Under the pieces are notes generated by a model. It made no database searches, was not told the origin of the DNA, and saw only the letters and a program-made list of their open reading frames with translations. This document shows, one piece after another, positions 21,962 to 22,032 of a stretch of DNA of 22,032 nucleotides; within the stretch, counting starts at the first letter, position 1; each line of letters begins with the position of its first letter. The stretch comes from an uncultured Collinsella sp. (GTDB lineage Bacteria > Actinomycetota > Coriobacteriia > Coriobacteriales > Coriobacteriaceae): contig UQSB01000040.1 in NCBI GenBank assembly GCA_900543505.1, forward strand, positions 1 to 22,032, read 5' to 3'. A program made the translations under genes and the position numbers.

Positions 21962-22032
21962 GTTTACTTCCCGGCGCATTCCGCAGGACGCAAGAAGCCC
22001 TCGCCGCACGAAGTGCGCAGCGAGGGCTTCTT
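21962..22032. repeat. Second copy of the nested palindrome, cut by the window end
   Basis: GTTTACTTCCCGGCGCATTC, then CGCAGGACGC and a stem AAGAAGCCCTCGC (21992-22004) paired with GCGAGGGCTTCTT (22020-22032), topped by CGCAC-GAA-GTGCG. It matches the 19425-19549 element apart from paired changes in the stem. The right outer arm lies outside the window. Confidence 0.8.

Overview
The window looks like chromosomal DNA from an anaerobic gut actinobacterium of the class Coriobacteriia, most likely Collinsella or a close relative. This is inferred from the GC-rich coding sequence, the gene content (GlnR-like orphan regulator, GlnA2-like glutamine synthetase homologue, tandem feoA plus feoB, nickel-pincer lactate racemase genes) and the many palindromic intergenic repeats. 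No tRNA, rRNA, CRISPR array, integrase or transposase was found.

Layout: 1-5890 is all minus strand: the 5' end of an unidentified gene at the left edge, a membrane-anchored HtrA-type protease, a glnA-like gene followed 50 bp later by a GlnR-like regulator, a LacI-family regulator and a GntR/FCD regulator. 5891-6430 holds no convincing gene but carries a MITE-like inverted repeat and short iteron-like repeats. 6431-7684 is an AlbA_2/Schlafen-type regulator below a region dense in inverted repeats. 8052-10001 is a large flavin/Fe-S reductase of the Old Yellow Enzyme (FadH/BaiCD-like) type. 10104-13434 is a ferrous-iron uptake operon (feoA-feoA-feoB-small Cys-rich protein) with a DtxR-type iron box before feoB. 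13620-13868 is an HPr protein, followed by a 62-bp tandem repeat and aspS. From 16281 the strand changes: serB, then larB-larC-tetR. Convergent to these are larA-larD on the minus strand.

How genes work together: LarB and LarC belong to the pathway that makes the nickel-pincer cofactor of LarA, and LarD is probably a lactate channel. LarE is not in the window and LarC lacks its C-terminal LarC2 half. A TetR regulator closes the larBC operon, and a perfect 11+11 bp dyad sits just upstream of larB, so local control by this TetR is likely. The glnA-like protein has lost several metal and catalytic residues and is paired with a regulator whose receiver domain is also degenerate, which suggests a nitrogen-sensing pair rather than a plain biosynthetic enzyme. 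A nested palindrome of about 125 bp lies between the convergent lar operons. A second copy, cut by the window end, lies upstream of larA and keeps its hairpin by paired base changes.
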